DNA of 5,398 bases from CAZTTG01 sp964615935 (GTDB taxonomy: Bacteria; Planctomycetota; UBA1135; GCA-002686595), in contig CAZTTG010000167.1 of assembly GCA_964615935.1 (NCBI GenBank), positions 1 through 5,398 on the forward strand, written 5' to 3'. Of the stretch, positions 5,351 to 5,398 are shown in pieces (position 1 is the stretch's first letter; each line of letters begins with the position of its first letter). The notes under the pieces are model-generated. The model saw only the letters and a program-made list of their open reading frames with translations. It searched no databases and was not told the origin of the DNA. Position numbers and translations under genes: made by a program.

Positions 5351-5398
5351 CTACTCGGCGAGCGCCCGCGGAGCGGGCGCGGCCTCGTCACAGCCTCC
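5351..5398 (-). CDS. Possible 3' end of a minus-strand gene running off the right edge
   Basis: Read on the minus strand from the edge, the sequence is open and ends GGCDEAAPAPRALAE then TAG at 5353-5351. An acidic, Ala/Pro-rich tail with G/C-ending codons is typical of C-termini in GC-rich genomes, and the stop would leave a normal gap to the convergent phosphodiesterase gene. Only 15 residues are visible, so neither reality nor identity can be judged. The perfect inverted repeat 5362-5369/5373-5380 lies inside it. Confidence 0.2.
   Translation of the reverse strand, partial: GGCDEAAPAPRALAE

Noticed and set aside
5362..5380. Perfect 8-bp inverted repeat as a terminator
   Set aside because: No T-run, 95 bases beyond the phosphodiesterase stop, and possibly inside the coding end of a minus-strand gene; G/C palindromes of this size are common here.
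1..5398. tRNA, rRNA, CRISPR array, or an operon-like defence or biosynthetic system
   Set aside because: No cloverleaf, rRNA segment or spaced repeats were seen, and the three complete genes are in alternating orientation with unrelated functions.

Overview
The window is very GC-rich over most of its length (a sampled coding stretch is about 77% G+C), with the strong G/C third-position bias that makes long antisense shadow frames. The taxon cannot be fixed from this sequence. A secreted gingipain-type (C25) peptidase carrying a C-terminal module I associate with high-GC Planctomycetota and similar aquatic lineages suggests an uncultured environmental bacterium of that kind. This is inference, not identification.

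Layout. Bases 1-135 differ from the rest: about 60% G+C over 1-120, several nested complementary stems, and a Shine-Dalgarno-like sequence on the minus strand pointing out of the left edge. I read this as a structured RNA just upstream of an off-window minus-strand gene, possibly a HEARO/omega-RNA before an IscB-type gene. Bases 136-485 hold no gene. They contain a 12-nt direct repeat beside a possible -10 box and a strong hairpin in the leader of the first gene. Bases 486-2585 (+) encode a 699-aa preproprotein: signal peptide, propeptide, C25 cysteine peptidase domain with His433/Cys466, and a Cys-bearing C-terminal module. A long GC hairpin at 2651-2683 lies between this gene and the convergent minus-strand gene at 2686-3627, a DmeF-type Co/Ni efflux transporter of the CDF family. 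A 236-bp divergent intergenic region follows, with a candidate promoter for each direction. Bases 3864-5267 (+) encode a 467-aa alkaline-phosphatase-superfamily phosphodiesterase whose usual metal ligands are partly replaced. The last 130 bases hold a weak hairpin and possibly the final codons of a minus-strand gene.

Function. The three complete genes lie in alternating orientations (+, -, +), so each is probably its own transcription unit. They are an exported protease, a metal exporter and a cytoplasmic hydrolase. I see no evidence that they form one system. The points most worth a second look are the left-edge RNA, the gingipain-like active site with a predicted Arg-specificity Asp, and the altered metal site of the phosphodiesterase.
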